NCBI GenBank assembly: GCA_044426075.1
Contig: JAWXUT010000013.1
Span: 1 to 24,649, forward strand
Source of the DNA: JAWXUT01 sp044426075
GTDB lineage: Bacteria; Bacillota; Clostridia; Christensenellales; DTU072
Reading direction: 5' to 3'
Length of the DNA stretch: 24,649 nt
Shown: one piece after another, positions 1 to 9,087 of the stretch
Layout: every line of letters starts with the position of its first letter
Numbering within the stretch: the first letter of the stretch is position 1
Made by a program: the position numbers and the translations under genes
Notes under the pieces: model-generated
What the model saw: only the letters and a program-made list of their open reading frames with translations
Databases searched by the model: none
Told to the model about the DNA's origin: nothing

Positions 1-2
1 TT

Positions 3-2870
3 ATATCAAAAGAAACAAATGAGGGATTATACAAGGCAAGAATTACAGGTGTAGAACAAGCAACTGGAAAATACATTGCATTTGTAGATTCAGATGATAC
101 AATTGCTATAGATTGGTTTAGATTATTAGCGAAAGAAGCAGAAACTAACGATAGTGATATCGTAATTGGCAATACTGTTAGTATTGATGAGGCAAACTGG
201 AAATATACATTTAATGCCTTTGCTAGTTTTACAAAAGTAAACAAAGAACTAGTTTCAGAAAATGTGGCAGATGCTTTTTTTGAGCAAGGTGGCAGTTGTT
301 ATTTTTGGCATACAATGTGGAATAAAATATATACAAAAAAATTATGGAATAAAGCTTTGCCCTATCTTAAAAAGCTAGATAAACATATAATAATGGTAGA
401 AGATATTGCTTTTTCTACAGTTTTATATTCATTTGCGCAAAAGGTTAATTTCATTGATGAGGATTGCTATTTTTATTACAGACATAAAGAGGCATCAACA
501 GGCGATATATTTAGCGAAGAAAAAGTAACAAAAAACATTGAAAGTATAGCAGATGTTTTTGATTTTTTAGCCACATTTTTAAAAACAACTAAAGCAAGCA
601 AAAAAAGAATAGTACAATTTAAAGTTTTTAAAGATAGATATTTTAGAATGTGGTCTAATTTGGCACTAGATAAGTTTGCAAAAAATTCAGATATGGCAAA
701 TTTGCTAAAAGAAAGATTTGCTCAAAAGAAATTAACAAAAATTTTGGCACTAGATAATTTTTATTACGAGTGTAAAACAGAGTGGCGCCCTGAATATGAA
801 AATATGAAAGCATACATTGCCGAAAAAGAGCACAAAATTATCAGCTTTGATATTTTTGACACATTGTTAATTAGAGAAGTATGGAATCCAAATGACACAT
901 TTAATATTATGGAAGTTTCTGCAAACAAAATTATGGGTCTTAATGGTGAAAATAATTTTTATCAAATGAGATTAGCAGCAGAAGAAGTTGCAAGGCGCAT
1001 TTTAGGTGGCGTAGCAGAAGATATCTCATTGACAGACATATACAAGCAATTCGGAGTTATGTTTTCATTTAGTGATGATATTGTTCATGAGTTGCAAGCA
1101 CTTGAAATATCTACAGAATTAGCAAATATTAAGGTTAGGCATTATGGCAGAGAACTTTTAGAGTTTACAAAAGCAATTGGCAAAAAAGTTATTTTAGTTT
1201 CTGACATGTATCTTGAAGAAGAAACTGTAAAAGCAATGCTCACAAAAGTTGGCATTGACGAAGATATGTACGATTCTTTCTATTTGTCTTCAACAGAAAA
1301 TTTATTAAAAGCAACAGGTTCATTGTTTGAATATGTTTTGAAGTGTGAAGAAATAAAACCTAAAGAAATGTTGCATATCGGCGATACATGGGGTATTGAT
1401 ATAGAAAAAGCGGCAGCACTAGGCATTAAAACTGCATTTTTACCTAAAGCAAATGAAGTTATTGAAAATAAAATTCAAACCACATATGCTGGCAACATCA
1501 AAATGAATTTTGAAAACAGAGGCGTTTCTATCGTAGATAATTCTGTAATGCTTAAAGAATTAAGTGTTAGAAGCATGTTTAAACAACTTGCCAACAAGTT
1601 TTATGATAATCCTTATAGGCCAATTAATCGTATTTCAGACTTTAACGGTGATCCTTATATGTTGGGCTATAATGCCGTAGGTTCATTTACATTTAGCTTA
1701 AGCCATTGGGTAGTAGAAACAGCAATCAAACAAAACAAAAAGAAGATCGTATTTTTAGCACGTGATGGATACTTGGTTAAAAAAGTTACAGATATCATTA
1801 TTGAACAAAGAGGCTTAGATATACAGACAGAATATTTCTACACTTCAAGGAAAGCACTTTTACCATATATGGCAGAAACCGAGAAAGATTTTTATAACCT
1901 ATCAAGTTATGTAGAAATTAGCGCACACACACCAAAATCATTGTTAGCATTGTTAAAAGATGTAACAAAACCATTGACAAAAGAAATAGAAAATTTATAT
2001 AAAAGACAATATATAAGCTTAGATAAAAAATTCACAAGTCAAGAAAAATACATTAATTTCATAAAGACAATGTTAAATGTTTCTTTTGACAAGGATTCAT
2101 ATTATGCTAAATTGAGTAGTCTAAAACAATTGTTTGGACAAATATTTACAGATGATAGCCTAACATTTGATATTGGTTATAGCGGAAAACTTTTGGCTAT
2201 CATAAACAGATTAAGTGGAACACAAATAGATGGTTGTTATGTTCATAGCTCAAGTGGTGCTGAAAAAATTGCGAACACAAGCAATTTTAATATCTTCACA
2301 TATTTAGACTATACGCCAAAAGTATCGGGCATAGTGATTGAATATTTCTTGTCAGAAACATGCGGATCTTGCGTAGGTTATGATATTGAAAGCGGTGAAC
2401 TTATCCCACGTTGCGAAAAGAAAAGAACCACATATGATGATGACTATCCAGTACTGATATTGCAACAAGGCGCACTTGATTTCTGCACAGATTACATAAA
2501 TGCCATTAGAGAAAATATCGCGGATCTTGCAATTAAACCAGCACATTTTAATGCAATCTTGTTTGATTATTTGGCAAGTTGCAGAGAATTTGACAGCTAT
2601 ATTTTCTTGCACACAAAGCTTGAAGATGAAGTGTATGGCAGAAAACAAGAAATACCATTTTTAGAAATGTGGGCTTATTATAAAAGAGTAAACACCACAA
2701 TCCCACAAGCAGTTGCAGCAACGCAAGATGCTGTATCAAATCAGGAACTATATGTATACAACAAAGGATATTTTGATGACTTGCCTAGATGGAAACGAGC
2801 CATATTTATGTTTTTCTTTGACCACAAAATGTTTAAAACTAAATACAAGCAATGGAAATCTAAAAAATAG
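3..2870 (+). CDS. Glycosyltransferase family 2 - HAD hydrolase fusion (COG5610-like), 5' end outside window
   Basis: The frame is open from the left edge, so this gene is partial; 955 residues are visible and an internal GTG at 264 is not the real start. The first ~90 visible residues are the middle of a GT-A fold glycosyltransferase 2 domain, with the nucleotide-sugar/metal motif FVDSDD near residue 30. A HAD-like domain follows: motif I DIFDTLL (about residue 283), motif II SDM (about 400) and motif IV GDTWGID (about 460). A C-terminal region of ~400 residues has the FLARDGY and FDIGYSGK signatures usual in capsule-locus proteins of the COG5610 type. The likely role is transfer and processing of sugars for a surface polysaccharide in the cytoplasm. 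The downstream gene starts 44 bp later in the same direction, consistent with one operon. Acceptor, donor and the HAD substrate cannot be read from sequence. The family call is confident, the exact reaction is not. Confidence 0.85.
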   Translation: MSKETNEGLYKARITGVEQATGKYIAFVDSDDTIAIDWFRLLAKEAETNDSDIVIGNTVSIDEANWKYTFNAFASFTKVNKELVSENVADAFFEQGGSCYFWHTMWNKIYTKKLWNKALPYLKKLDKHIIMVEDIAFSTVLYSFAQKVNFIDEDCYFYYRHKEASTGDIFSEEKVTKNIESIADVFDFLATFLKTTKASKKRIVQFKVFKDRYFRMWSNLALDKFAKNSDMANLLKERFAQKKLTKILALDNFYYECKTEWRPEYENMKAYIAEKEHKIISFDIFDTLLIREVWNPNDTFNIMEVSANKIMGLNGENNFYQMRLAAEEVARRILGGVAEDISLTDIYKQFGVMFSFSDDIVHELQALEISTELANIKVRHYGRELLEFTKAIGKKVILVSDMYLEEETVKAMLTKVGIDEDMYDSFYLSSTENLLKATGSLFEYVLKCEEIKPKEMLHIGDTWGIDIEKAAALGIKTAFLPKANEVIENKIQTTYAGNIKMNFENRGVSIVDNSVMLKELSVRSMFKQLANKFYDNPYRPINRISDFNGDPYMLGYNAVGSFTFSLSHWVVETAIKQNKKKIVFLARDGYLVKKVTDIIIEQRGLDIQTEYFYTSRKALLPYMAETEKDFYNLSSYVEISAHTPKSLLALLKDVTKPLTKEIENLYKRQYISLDKKFTSQEKYINFIKTMLNVSFDKDSYYAKLSSLKQLFGQIFTDDSLTFDIGYSGKLLAIINRLSGTQIDGCYVHSSSGAEKIANTSNFNIFTYLDYTPKVSGIVIEYFLSETCGSCVGYDIESGELIPRCEKKRTTYDDDYPVLILQQGALDFCTDYINAIRENIADLAIKPAHFNAILFDYLASCREFDSYIFLHTKLEDEVYGRKQEIPFLEMWAYYKRVNTTIPQAVAATQDAVSNQELYVYNKGYFDDLPRWKRAIFMFFFDHKMFKTKYKQWKSKK

Positions 2871-2914
2871 TACAATATAATTTTAATATGAGTGAGATTT
2901 AAAAGGAGAAAAAA

Positions 2915-5900
2915 ATGATTCTATATCAAGCTTATCACTTAGGCAATATTGTTAGGGTAATTACACATAGGCTAACGGTACACAAAAATGAACCTGCAAT
3001 TTTGATGGCAGGTTATTCTCACTTAGGTGGACTAAAGGATAAAATAAAAAATTTACAAAAGCTAGGGATTTTTGATGAAGTTTATCTTTATTATGATGGT
3101 GTAGGTTATACCGCAGAGTCAGAAACAGAATGCGAGCAGTCTATTATTAAATATTTTGACAGTTTTTTTGTGGATAATAAGATTGATATAAATTCTTTCG
3201 ATGCTATATATTCTGGTGTAGATACATTTCATTCATTTGCAGTGTATTTAGCAATGAAGAAAAAGCATTATTTTTTCTATGAATTGCCAAAAAACTTTTT
3301 TGAATTTGCAAGAAGACGTGTTGCAACTTTGCCAAAGATTTGGCAGTCTTATGCTGATGTAATGATAAAATATGGTGCTGCCGATGGCGATACACCATAT
3401 TGCACAAAAATAATTAGCCCTTTATCGAATTACATTGAAGGTGCTGTGATTTTTGATTTTGCAAATAAGGCAGATGAGATTTCTAACGAATATAAGAAGA
3501 AGTTGATTTTCTTTTTTGGAGAAATTAAGCCTAAAAAAGGAACTTATTCCTTACTTTTAACCTCTAGCCAGTGGTTAATAAGAGATTATCCTAATGTAAA
3601 ACAGTATGCGGCAGAATTGTATCAAACGTATGTAGACTATTTTATCAAAGAAAACAACATGTTGATGATAAAGCCACATCCTTTAAGTAGAATTGATAAG
3701 TCAGATTGTGAGAAATATTTCGAAGATGCGTTAGTTGTCAATCCTAGTTTCCCGTCAGATTATCTTCGTATTGTTGACGGATTTAAAGCTAATCAAGTTT
3801 TGTCGACCGTTTCAGCTAGCACACACGGGATTTTTGAAAAGTCTGAGGATGTTACAACTATGGTAGGAGATCAAATATACTATCACTTTAACATACTACA
3901 TAAATTAAACGTGGCTATTGATTTAGGCTTTTGCATTAATAATAACATTGCAATCATATATTGTTTTGGCATTAGTTATCAGCTTGTAGAAAACATGGTT
4001 CGAAGACATGAAAAATTCAAATATGTTGCAATCAAAAATTATGAAAATGATTCTAGCCTTGAGAATAGTTTATTAATTGTTGATGATTTGTATGCAAAAG
4101 ATATAAAAAAGGCAAATAAGCTATTAGATATTTTGCAACAAGCAAAAGTCAGTTTTATTACGTGTTTTATTAATTCGCAAAGCAATTTTGCATTTTGTAA
4201 CGCAGAATATCCTGAAATACTAGATTGTTTGACAAATATAAAAATTTCAAAAACTGCAACAAAAACAAATACGCTTGCTTCATTGAAAGATGAATTCTTA
4301 TATGTTTGTTTCAAAAATTTAGAGTGTGATTTAAGCAAATATAAGTTAAATAAGCATCTAAAATATTTGGGTATTGATATCGAGGCAAGCAAAGCATATT
4401 TATATGAAGAAGTTGATTTCAATAAAAGGATTGCTAATAATAGGAGTTGTATCTATTGTTGCAAGGATTTTAAAGGATTGGTTAATTGTATTGCCAAAAG
4501 CATTGTTGATAAAGAATATGCAAATATATTAATTGTGCAAGATAAGAAATTGCAAGAATATAATGTAAGCAAGTATTTTAGTAAAGTGATTTACCTGCCA
4601 AAGTTTTTGGCTGAAGATGGGTCTGCTAATAATTTGTCAGATGGTGAATGTGTAGCAACAATATCACGATATTTAAGTAAGGAATTTGCAAGTATGCAAT
4701 TAGATATCAGGCAAGTTACCTCGATTGTTATTGCTAGTAAGTATACAGATTTTGCAATTTATTTGAAAAGTCTTTCTATAAACTATACTAGTTTGACTAG
4801 TACCACAAACCAATCTTTGTTATCACAACAAATAGAGTCTGATAAATCAAAATATCCATTGGCATTTTCGTTGAGGAGTAAATATAATTTATATAAAGAG
4901 TGTGAAAGTTCAAACTATGTAAGTTATTTGGAATTATTAAGAGCCGAACAAAAGAATGCATTATGTATGGATTTCGGACTGTCTGTTGTAAACAACAAAG
5001 AATATGGAACTATCATAGAGGTTGATGGTGAATATGTATGTGAAACAAACCCAAAGGCAATAGCATTGCTTTGTGATTATTATGGAAAAGGAACAAAACT
5101 ATTAAGATTGAATAGTTCTATGCGCGAAGCAAACGAGTATAAAAAATACATAAAGAATATTGATATAATATCAACTGAAGAGTCAGATATTTTAGGCTAC
5201 AATATGATGCCAAGCGTTAGTGCAAATGTGAAGATATATTTGTCAAAAGAATTCGGTAAATCGTGTAATGCATTATCGTTAGATAAAAGATATATTGATC
5301 TAGCCAGCCCTAAATTAATTCAGTTTGATGTAGCTAATGAAATTAGAAAAGGACTTTTTCAGGATAAACATTTTAGCAGAGTAGGCATATTTAACCATTT
5401 GATGGATTTGTATCCACAGTCTATTTTCAATGGCTCAACGTGGATTAAATGGGCAGAGCATAATCAATATGTAATTATGGATGAATTGTGTTGGCGGAAA
5501 GAGGTAGATGGAATATATGAATGCATTAAAATGTTTAGCTGGATGCACAACATATATGTAATAACAAAACATATAGACGAAATATTAGCTAAAGGAATCC
5601 ATTTGCTTGATAATATAATACCGATAATAATTAGGAAAGTCGCAATAAGTGAAAAATGTGTATATGATTTAGAGGATGAATATATATATATATACTCACA
5701 TAACCAAGATGATTTAAATAAGATTAAAAATTTTTCATTTAAAAGAACATTGCTTTGTTGTGGAATTGAATTTTCAGCAGAGCCATTAAGTGAAGATAAG
5801 CTAGAGCTATTTAGACTGCGCAAAAGGCAATTGGCTTTAGATAAAGATATAGCTTATATTATTAAAGATATTAAACAAAGAGAAGTTAGAAAAAAACTTG

Positions 5901-6841
5901 GGACCCGCATTGATATTATGGATAAAGAGATGCAAGGTTTAGTTGAGTTTGATGGATGTTTTAATATTTCACATGTTGGATATGAACCCTATAGTTTTAA
6001 TATATTAGGATGCTGTATCCCTCGAGATGTATTTGGATTTTGTGATATAAAGAAAAAATATAGCATTAATAAATTTGTAAGTTTTCAAAATCCAATTGTT
6101 ACGCATTTAAACCCAAAATCGATTAAGATAACGCTAGATGAAGAAGTTCTGCTGGCAACTAAAGTTAACAGATGGAAATATAAATGTTCCGTTCATGAAA
6201 TCAACAACACAGGCTTAATGGAAATTTTGTCTAACAAAAGTGAATATATTTTGATAGATTTAGGAGATATTCGACATCCTATAAGAGTTTTTGGTGAAGG
6301 TGATACAAAAATACTTACATCAAATACTATGACTTTTAAGCAATTAGAGCCACATGTGATGAAAGAGAAAACATTTAACGTTCCAAAAGAAACAGTCAAA
6401 TCAGATCTTTTTGATTTGAACTTGATAGAAAATGCAGTGAAACATTTAGCTATATCAATTATGCAAGTATATCCAAAAGATAAAATAATTGTTTTAGATG
6501 CATATCCTGTGGATAAGATGCTTAATAGGGAAAAATGGACTATAGAAAGTTATCATTATAGTGCGGAAATTTCACCAGAAGCTACAGATTTAATAGAACC
6601 TACAACAAATTTACTATGTAAATATTTAGGTGATGTGGCAAGAATCAAGATGTTGTCTGGTTGCTTAGGGCAAACTGTTCACAAGTGGGGTCCGCATCGG
6701 TTGCATTATTTTGATGAATATTATCAATATGCATTTGAGTGTATAGAGCAATATACTGAAAGTGGAAACAAAGATTTTGAAAAGATCAAAACTAAATATG
6801 AAAAAACTTTAAAAGAAATAGCAAGTAAAATAAAAAAATAA
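2915..6841 (+). CDS. Large capsular polysaccharide protein: polysialyltransferase-like N-terminus, degenerate second copy, DUF6270-like C-terminus
   Basis: This 1308-aa protein starts at ATG 2915 behind an AAGGAG ribosome-binding site. Residues 1-350 resemble the polysialyltransferase/GT52 group: an N-terminal Rossmann-like half, then the KPHP motif at about residue 253 and a TVSAS segment near 300, where CMP-sugar binding is expected in that family. Residues ~500-850 look like a second, diverged copy of the same layout (LILIVQ-type strand, FAIYLKSL, late IYLSKEF) but lack KPHP, so this part is probably non-catalytic. Residues ~1025-1305 resemble DUF6270: GCCIPRD near the start and KWGPHRLHYFDEYY near the end; that family's function is unknown. 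The first module and the cytidylyltransferase 11 bp downstream suggest transfer of a CMP-activated acidic sugar. No signal peptide or membrane segment is seen. The N-terminal assignment is fairly sure; the duplicated middle is my inference. Confidence 0.75.
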   Translation: MILYQAYHLGNIVRVITHRLTVHKNEPAILMAGYSHLGGLKDKIKNLQKLGIFDEVYLYYDGVGYTAESETECEQSIIKYFDSFFVDNKIDINSFDAIYSGVDTFHSFAVYLAMKKKHYFFYELPKNFFEFARRRVATLPKIWQSYADVMIKYGAADGDTPYCTKIISPLSNYIEGAVIFDFANKADEISNEYKKKLIFFFGEIKPKKGTYSLLLTSSQWLIRDYPNVKQYAAELYQTYVDYFIKENNMLMIKPHPLSRIDKSDCEKYFEDALVVNPSFPSDYLRIVDGFKANQVLSTVSASTHGIFEKSEDVTTMVGDQIYYHFNILHKLNVAIDLGFCINNNIAIIYCFGISYQLVENMVRRHEKFKYVAIKNYENDSSLENSLLIVDDLYAKDIKKANKLLDILQQAKVSFITCFINSQSNFAFCNAEYPEILDCLTNIKISKTATKTNTLASLKDEFLYVCFKNLECDLSKYKLNKHLKYLGIDIEASKAYLYEEVDFNKRIANNRSCIYCCKDFKGLVNCIAKSIVDKEYANILIVQDKKLQEYNVSKYFSKVIYLPKFLAEDGSANNLSDGECVATISRYLSKEFASMQLDIRQVTSIVIASKYTDFAIYLKSLSINYTSLTSTTNQSLLSQQIESDKSKYPLAFSLRSKYNLYKECESSNYVSYLELLRAEQKNALCMDFGLSVVNNKEYGTIIEVDGEYVCETNPKAIALLCDYYGKGTKLLRLNSSMREANEYKKYIKNIDIISTEESDILGYNMMPSVSANVKIYLSKEFGKSCNALSLDKRYIDLASPKLIQFDVANEIRKGLFQDKHFSRVGIFNHLMDLYPQSIFNGSTWIKWAEHNQYVIMDELCWRKEVDGIYECIKMFSWMHNIYVITKHIDEILAKGIHLLDNIIPIIIRKVAISEKCVYDLEDEYIYIYSHNQDDLNKIKNFSFKRTLLCCGIEFSAEPLSEDKLELFRLRKRQLALDKDIAYIIKDIKQREVRKKLGTRIDIMDKEMQGLVEFDGCFNISHVGYEPYSFNILGCCIPRDVFGFCDIKKKYSINKFVSFQNPIVTHLNPKSIKITLDEEVLLATKVNRWKYKCSVHEINNTGLMEILSNKSEYILIDLGDIRHPIRVFGEGDTKILTSNTMTFKQLEPHVMKEKTFNVPKETVKSDLFDLNLIENAVKHLAISIMQVYPKDKIIVLDAYPVDKMLNREKWTIESYHYSAEISPEATDLIEPTTNLLCKYLGDVARIKMLSGCLGQTVHKWGPHRLHYFDEYYQYAFECIEQYTESGNKDFEKIKTKYEKTLKEIASKIKK

Positions 6842-6852
6842 AGGAGTACAAC

Positions 6853-7548
6853 ATGAGTATAACAGCAATAATACCAGTTAGAGAGGGCAGTAGACGCCTA
6901 AAGAACAAAAATATTGCCCCATTTGCAGGGACTAATTTATTAGTTAACAAAATTAGGCAATTGCAAAGGGTTAAAGAAATAACAAATATAGTTGTTTCTT
7001 CTGATTCCGATTTAATGTTGCAGATGGCAGTTGCAGAAGGTGCAATTGCACACAAACGAGATCTAGAATTTTGTGATGAAAAGACAAAGACTTTTGGCGA
7101 AGTTGTAGAACATTGTTGCATGAATGTTGCAGGTGATCATGTTTTGTGGGCTACATGTACTGCGCCATTGGTTGCACCTAAAGACTATGAGCAAGCTATA
7201 CAAGCATACTTGATTGCCTTAGAGCAGGGTTTTGATTCTCTTGTTTCAATGGAATCATTTAAGCGTTATATGTGGGATGATGATGGCCCAATAAACTATG
7301 AATTAGGCATAAAACATGTTCCATCTCAACAATTAAAGCCATACTATTTTGTAACAGATGGCATTTTGATTGCACCAAGAAAAAAAATGATAGAGTGGAA
7401 ATATTTTCATGGCACCAATCCATATAAATATATCATGGATAAAAGAACTAGCGTTGATGTGGATGATGGTTTAGATTTAGCTTGTGCTAGGAGCTGGTTA
7501 GATATGGATGAATCTGTATCGCAAATAGACCCATGGTGTAAAAAATAA
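6853..7548 (+). CDS. Acylneuraminate (CMP-sialic acid type) cytidylyltransferase family protein
   Basis: This 231-aa protein has the length and motif order of CMP-sialate synthetases. The N-terminal nucleotide-binding loop IIPVREGSRRLKNKN (residues 6-20) has the family R-x-x-S and K-N-K-N residues. SSDSD (about 49-53), ATCTAPL (about 100) and the C-terminal DVDDGLDL (about 202) match the CTP- and sugar-contacting segments. The expected reaction is CTP plus a free nonulosonic or related acid sugar giving CMP-sugar plus diphosphate. It starts at ATG 6853 after AAGGAG, 11 bp behind the polysialyltransferase-like gene, and is the last gene before a terminator, so it probably supplies that enzyme's donor. 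The sugar could be sialic, legionaminic or another acid. No neuB- or neuC-like synthesis genes lie in the window, so I leave the symbol blank. Confidence 0.85.
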   Translation: MSITAIIPVREGSRRLKNKNIAPFAGTNLLVNKIRQLQRVKEITNIVVSSDSDLMLQMAVAEGAIAHKRDLEFCDEKTKTFGEVVEHCCMNVAGDHVLWATCTAPLVAPKDYEQAIQAYLIALEQGFDSLVSMESFKRYMWDDDGPINYELGIKHVPSQQLKPYYFVTDGILIAPRKKMIEWKYFHGTNPYKYIMDKRTSVDVDDGLDLACARSWLDMDESVSQIDPWCKK

Positions 7549-7578
7549 CAATAAAAGTTTAATATATACAAACATATA

Positions 7579-7607
7579 ACAAGCACCCGCGTGGTGCTTG
7601 TTTTTTT
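7579..7607 (+). terminator. Intrinsic terminator of the polysaccharide operon
   Basis: A perfect 9-bp stem (ACAAGCACC / GGTGCTTGT) with a CGCGT loop is followed by seven T residues, 30 bp after the cytidylyltransferase stop codon. This is a textbook rho-independent terminator and marks the end of the surface-polysaccharide operon. Confidence 0.92.
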
Positions 7608-7698
7608 GCGTGGGAAGTTTCAGAAATGATGAAGAAATAGAGGGGGTTTGGGGTAGTGAAAAATTATGAACAAATGTTTATTTATTTATTGAAATCTC

Positions 7699-7727
7699 TT
7701 GACAAGGATTTCGATATATGGTATATT
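7699..7727 (+). promoter_or_regulatory. Sigma-A promoter of the 159-aa gene
   Basis: TTGACA at 7699-7704 and TATATT at 7722-7727 are separated by exactly 17 bp and lie 42 bp upstream of the start codon at 7770. With the terminator just upstream, this makes the next gene an independent transcription unit. Confidence 0.75.
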
Positions 7728-7769
7728 GTTGTTGATGAGGGGGACTTTTAGGTTTTCGAGGAGGTGCGT

Positions 7770-8249
7770 ATGTTCGATCGTTTTGATCCCAAAATTATTT
7801 CTGATAATATGCGGATTCTTTTTAAGTGGTTTGAGGCGCTTAATGATCTTGACGAGAGAGACAATGATATTATAGCGCTTAATTTTGTTCTTTTCACTAG
7901 CGAAGAGACTTGTGCTAATATGAGGCCATATGAGTTTTATATGCACGGATGCAGAAATTATTCTTGTCATGAGGATGATTGGGCGGGTGTAGAAGATTAT
8001 GTGCCTACCAGGCTTGCAGTTAGCCCCACTTTGTGGATTCCTGCGGAGTATAACAAGAATTTTGCGCTTCATTATATGCGTGCATTGCTTTATCACTCGA
8101 TTGGAGTTATGCGCCACTTGCGTTTGTTAAATGTATATCACATTACTGTTGGCTACCCTACGGGGGTTTTGTTGCGCGTGCGCGATATGGGTCACCCCGC
8201 TATGAATGAGATTAGAGATGAGTTGTTTGACTTCAAGCTTAATATGTAG
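7770..8249 (+). CDS. Hypothetical soluble protein, 159 aa
   Basis: I do not recognise this family. The start is taken as ATG 7770 because the ribosome-binding site GAGGAGG (7758-7764) ends 5 bp before it; an in-frame GTG at 7764 overlaps that site and cannot be the start. The protein has no signal peptide or obvious membrane segment. It is rich in acidic and aromatic residues, with a cysteine pair in CRNYSCHEDD and a hydrophobic helix-like stretch around HYMRALLYHSIGVMRHL. It has its own sigma-A promoter, and a separate promoter follows directly after its stop codon. G+C is somewhat higher than in the capsule genes. Nothing in the neighbourhood (7-TM protein downstream) gives a reliable functional clue. 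Confidence 0.7.
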   Translation: MFDRFDPKIISDNMRILFKWFEALNDLDERDNDIIALNFVLFTSEETCANMRPYEFYMHGCRNYSCHEDDWAGVEDYVPTRLAVSPTLWIPAEYNKNFALHYMRALLYHSIGVMRHLRLLNVYHITVGYPTGVLLRVRDMGHPAMNEIRDELFDFKLNM

Positions 8250-8250
8250 G

Positions 8251-8279
8251 TTGACTTTTTTAGGGTTGTATGATACAAT
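8251..8279 (+). promoter_or_regulatory. Sigma-A promoter of the 7-TM protein gene
   Basis: TTGACT at 8251-8256 and TACAAT at 8274-8279 are spaced 17 bp apart, directly after the previous stop codon and 20 bp before ATG 8300. A TATGAT hexamer at 8269-8274 is too close to the -35 element to be the partner. Confidence 0.65.
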
Positions 8280-8299
8280 TGCTAGTATAGGGGGACTGT

Positions 8300-9010
8300 A
8301 TGGACGCTTTTATTGAATCAATTAATCCAGCTTATTGCTATGTGTTTGCTTTTTTGCTACTCGCTATTTTTATAGGGAACCTTGTGCTTTTTGTGAAATC
8401 AAAAGACAAGTTGTTTATTATTGTATGCTTGGTTAGCTTTGGCTTGTTTTATGATATGTTTATTACAGCCCTTGGTTCGGTGCTAGAACCATTTGATGCG
8501 TTTTATGGATTGTCACTTATGCGCCACGTTTTCCATAGCCTACTTACACCACTTTTGTTTGTGTACGCACTTCAAGTGTTCCGCGATTCTGGCAAACTGC
8601 TACATAAAAAATATACCATTATTACTTATGCTTTTGTGGCTTTTGTTATTATTAGTGGTATCGTTTCAATCTTTACTTCACCAGTTTATCAAAAGACCTA
8701 TGGCGGCGTTGTTCAGCTAAGTATCGATAAATCAAATACCTATTTGTACGCTGTTATTATTTTGCAATTTATGAACTTTGGGTCACTAATCCCTATGATT
8801 GCGGGCTCCATAGTGTCAATTAAATATCTCAAAGACTACAATATTTTTATCGCAACCGCGGTGATGTGCGTAATGTCGGGGCTAGGCTCTGCGCTGTTCC
8901 CAAACACTATGTTTGTACCAAGCTACATAGGGGAAGCGTGCATTGCATTCTTTTTCGGCAAGTATATATATGACCAACATTACAAAAAAACTCGTATATC
9001 ACGCACGTAA
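8300..9010 (+). CDS. Hypothetical integral membrane protein, about 7 TM helices, 236 aa
   Basis: ATG 8300 follows AGGGGG at 5-bp spacing. The protein is almost entirely hydrophobic. Seven likely helices fall at about residues 11-32, 36-57, 74-95, 107-128, 147-172, 181-200 and 208-227, with short charged loops (KSKDK, HKK) and a basic C-terminal tail (HYKKTRISRT). No catalytic or transport motif is evident and I do not recognise the family; a 7-TM sensor or an uncharacterised transporter-like protein are both possible. It has its own promoter and ends at a hairpin shared with the convergent reductase gene. Confidence 0.75.
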   Translation: MDAFIESINPAYCYVFAFLLLAIFIGNLVLFVKSKDKLFIIVCLVSFGLFYDMFITALGSVLEPFDAFYGLSLMRHVFHSLLTPLLFVYALQVFRDSGKLLHKKYTIITYAFVAFVIISGIVSIFTSPVYQKTYGGVVQLSIDKSNTYLYAVIILQFMNFGSLIPMIAGSIVSIKYLKDYNIFIATAVMCVMSGLGSALFPNTMFVPSYIGEACIAFFFGKYIYDQHYKKTRISRT

Positions 9011-9037
9011 ATTTACGAAGATTATATTATTAAATAA

Positions 9038-9072
9038 GGCTGTAATAACTCATTTATTACAGCCTATTTTTA
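9038..9072 (+). terminator. Intrinsic terminator between convergent genes
   Basis: The 11-bp perfect stem GGCTGTAATAA / TTATTACAGCC with loop CTCAT is followed by TATTTTTA, 28 bp after the 7-TM gene stop. It also lies just beyond the stop of the convergent minus-strand reductase, whose own T-tract on that side (TTATTTA) is weaker, so it may serve both directions. Confidence 0.85.
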
Positions 9073-9087
9073 TGTATTGTTGTGTTG

